Shown here piece by piece: positions 6,662 through 7,082 of a DNA stretch of 7,082 bases. A program made the position numbers and the translations under genes. The notes below the pieces were generated by a model. It saw nothing but the letters and a program-made list of their open reading frames with translations, was not told where the DNA came from and did not search any database. This DNA comes from Lonsdalea britannica (GTDB lineage: Bacteria > Pseudomonadota > Gammaproteobacteria > Enterobacterales > Enterobacteriaceae), in assembly GCF_946477055.1 (NCBI RefSeq), contig NZ_CAMKXG010000184.1:1-7082 (forward strand), read 5' to 3'. Numbering within the stretch: position 1 is the stretch's first letter; every line of letters begins with the position of its first letter.

Positions 6662-7082
6662 CTAGTTCAAGCCGAGGCTGTCACGCAAAATTTGCAAACG
6701 GTCTTGATCGCCGTCGCGGGCAGCCTGCTGAAGAGAGATGGTTGGAGCATGAATTAACCGGTTAGTCAGGCGATACGTCAATTCTTGCACGATAGCTTCT
6801 ACGTCCCCGCCCTGCTGGATCGCGGCCAGCGCTTTAGACGTCATTTCCTCACGCAACATATCCGCCTGAGAGCGGTAATCACGAATGGTTTCTACCGCCG
6901 TCTGCGAACGTATCCAGCCCATAAATTCCGAGCTTTCTTGCTGCACGATAGATTCCGCCTGTACAGCGGCCGCTTTGCGCTGCGCCAGGTTCTGCTGCAC
7001 GATCGCATGCAGATCGTCCACGCTGTACAGGTAAACGTTGGGCAGCTTGCCAACTTCCGGCTCGATATCGCGTGGTACGGCA
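6662..7082 (-). CDS. hemA: Glutamyl-tRNA reductase, C-terminal part (runs off the right edge)
   Basis: HemA reduces glutamyl-tRNA(Glu) to glutamate-1-semialdehyde, the first committed step of heme synthesis by the C5 pathway. About 139 codons are visible, matching roughly residues 280-418 of E. coli HemA. The segment [20 protein letters not shown] at the edge ends the NADPH domain. The long helical remainder ([13 protein letters not shown], then [18 protein letters not shown] and LQQAARDGD) is the dimerisation domain. The catalytic cysteine lies outside the window. There is no stop in this frame at the right edge; a GTG at 7019-7021 is internal, not the start. The gene ends in TAG, the only such stop among the complete gene ends in this window. 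Confidence 0.97.
   Translation of the reverse strand, partial: AVPRDIEPEVGKLPNVYLYSVDDLHAIVQQNLAQRKAAAVQAESIVQQESSEFMGWIRSQTAVETIRDYRSQADMLREEMTSKALAAIQQGGDVEAIVQELTYRLTNRLIHAPTISLQQAARDGDQDRLQILRDSLGLN

Overview
The window looks like a chromosomal segment of a gammaproteobacterium of the order Enterobacterales. Every recognisable protein is close to full length and clearly similar to its Escherichia coli counterpart (PntA, YdgH, KdsA, SirB1, PrmC, RF1, HemA), but diverged enough that a genus outside the Escherichia/Salmonella group is more likely, for example the Pectobacteriaceae, Yersiniaceae or Sodalis-like lineages. This placement is an inference from remembered sequences, not from a search.

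Layout. Positions 1-682 (minus) hold the start of pntA, the alpha subunit of the proton-translocating transhydrogenase, which runs off the left edge. A 506-base AT-rich divergent intergenic region (683-1188) carries a 41-base imperfect palindrome, an 11-base direct repeat and a probable extended -10 promoter for ydgH. ydgH (1189-2139, plus) encodes a secreted protein with three DUF1471/YhcN-type repeats and ends in a strong hairpin. Positions 2181-2686 contain no gene I can support. From 2742 to the right edge, all genes lie on the minus strand and form the classical block, in transcription order hemA (partial), prfA, prmC, a decayed sirB2, sirB1 and kdsA, closed by a textbook intrinsic terminator at 2687-2713.

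Gene cooperation. hemA makes the heme precursor glutamate-1-semialdehyde. prfA encodes release factor 1, and prmC encodes the enzyme that methylates the GGQ glutamine of that factor; the two overlap by one base (TAATG). kdsA makes KDO-8-phosphate for lipopolysaccharide. sirB1 is a conserved protein of uncertain function.

Main observations. (1) The place normally held by sirB2 contains only a frameshifted, shortened relic whose two ends still overlap prmC and sirB1. (2) ydgH and kdsA are neighbours here although they are far apart in E. coli K-12, and the 0.5 kb between them is gene-free, which suggests a rearrangement junction. (3) hemA ends in UAG, the codon read only by release factor 1; readthrough would carry ribosomes across the start of prfA, the gene for that factor. 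I see no mobile element, CRISPR array, RNA gene or new multi-gene system in this window.
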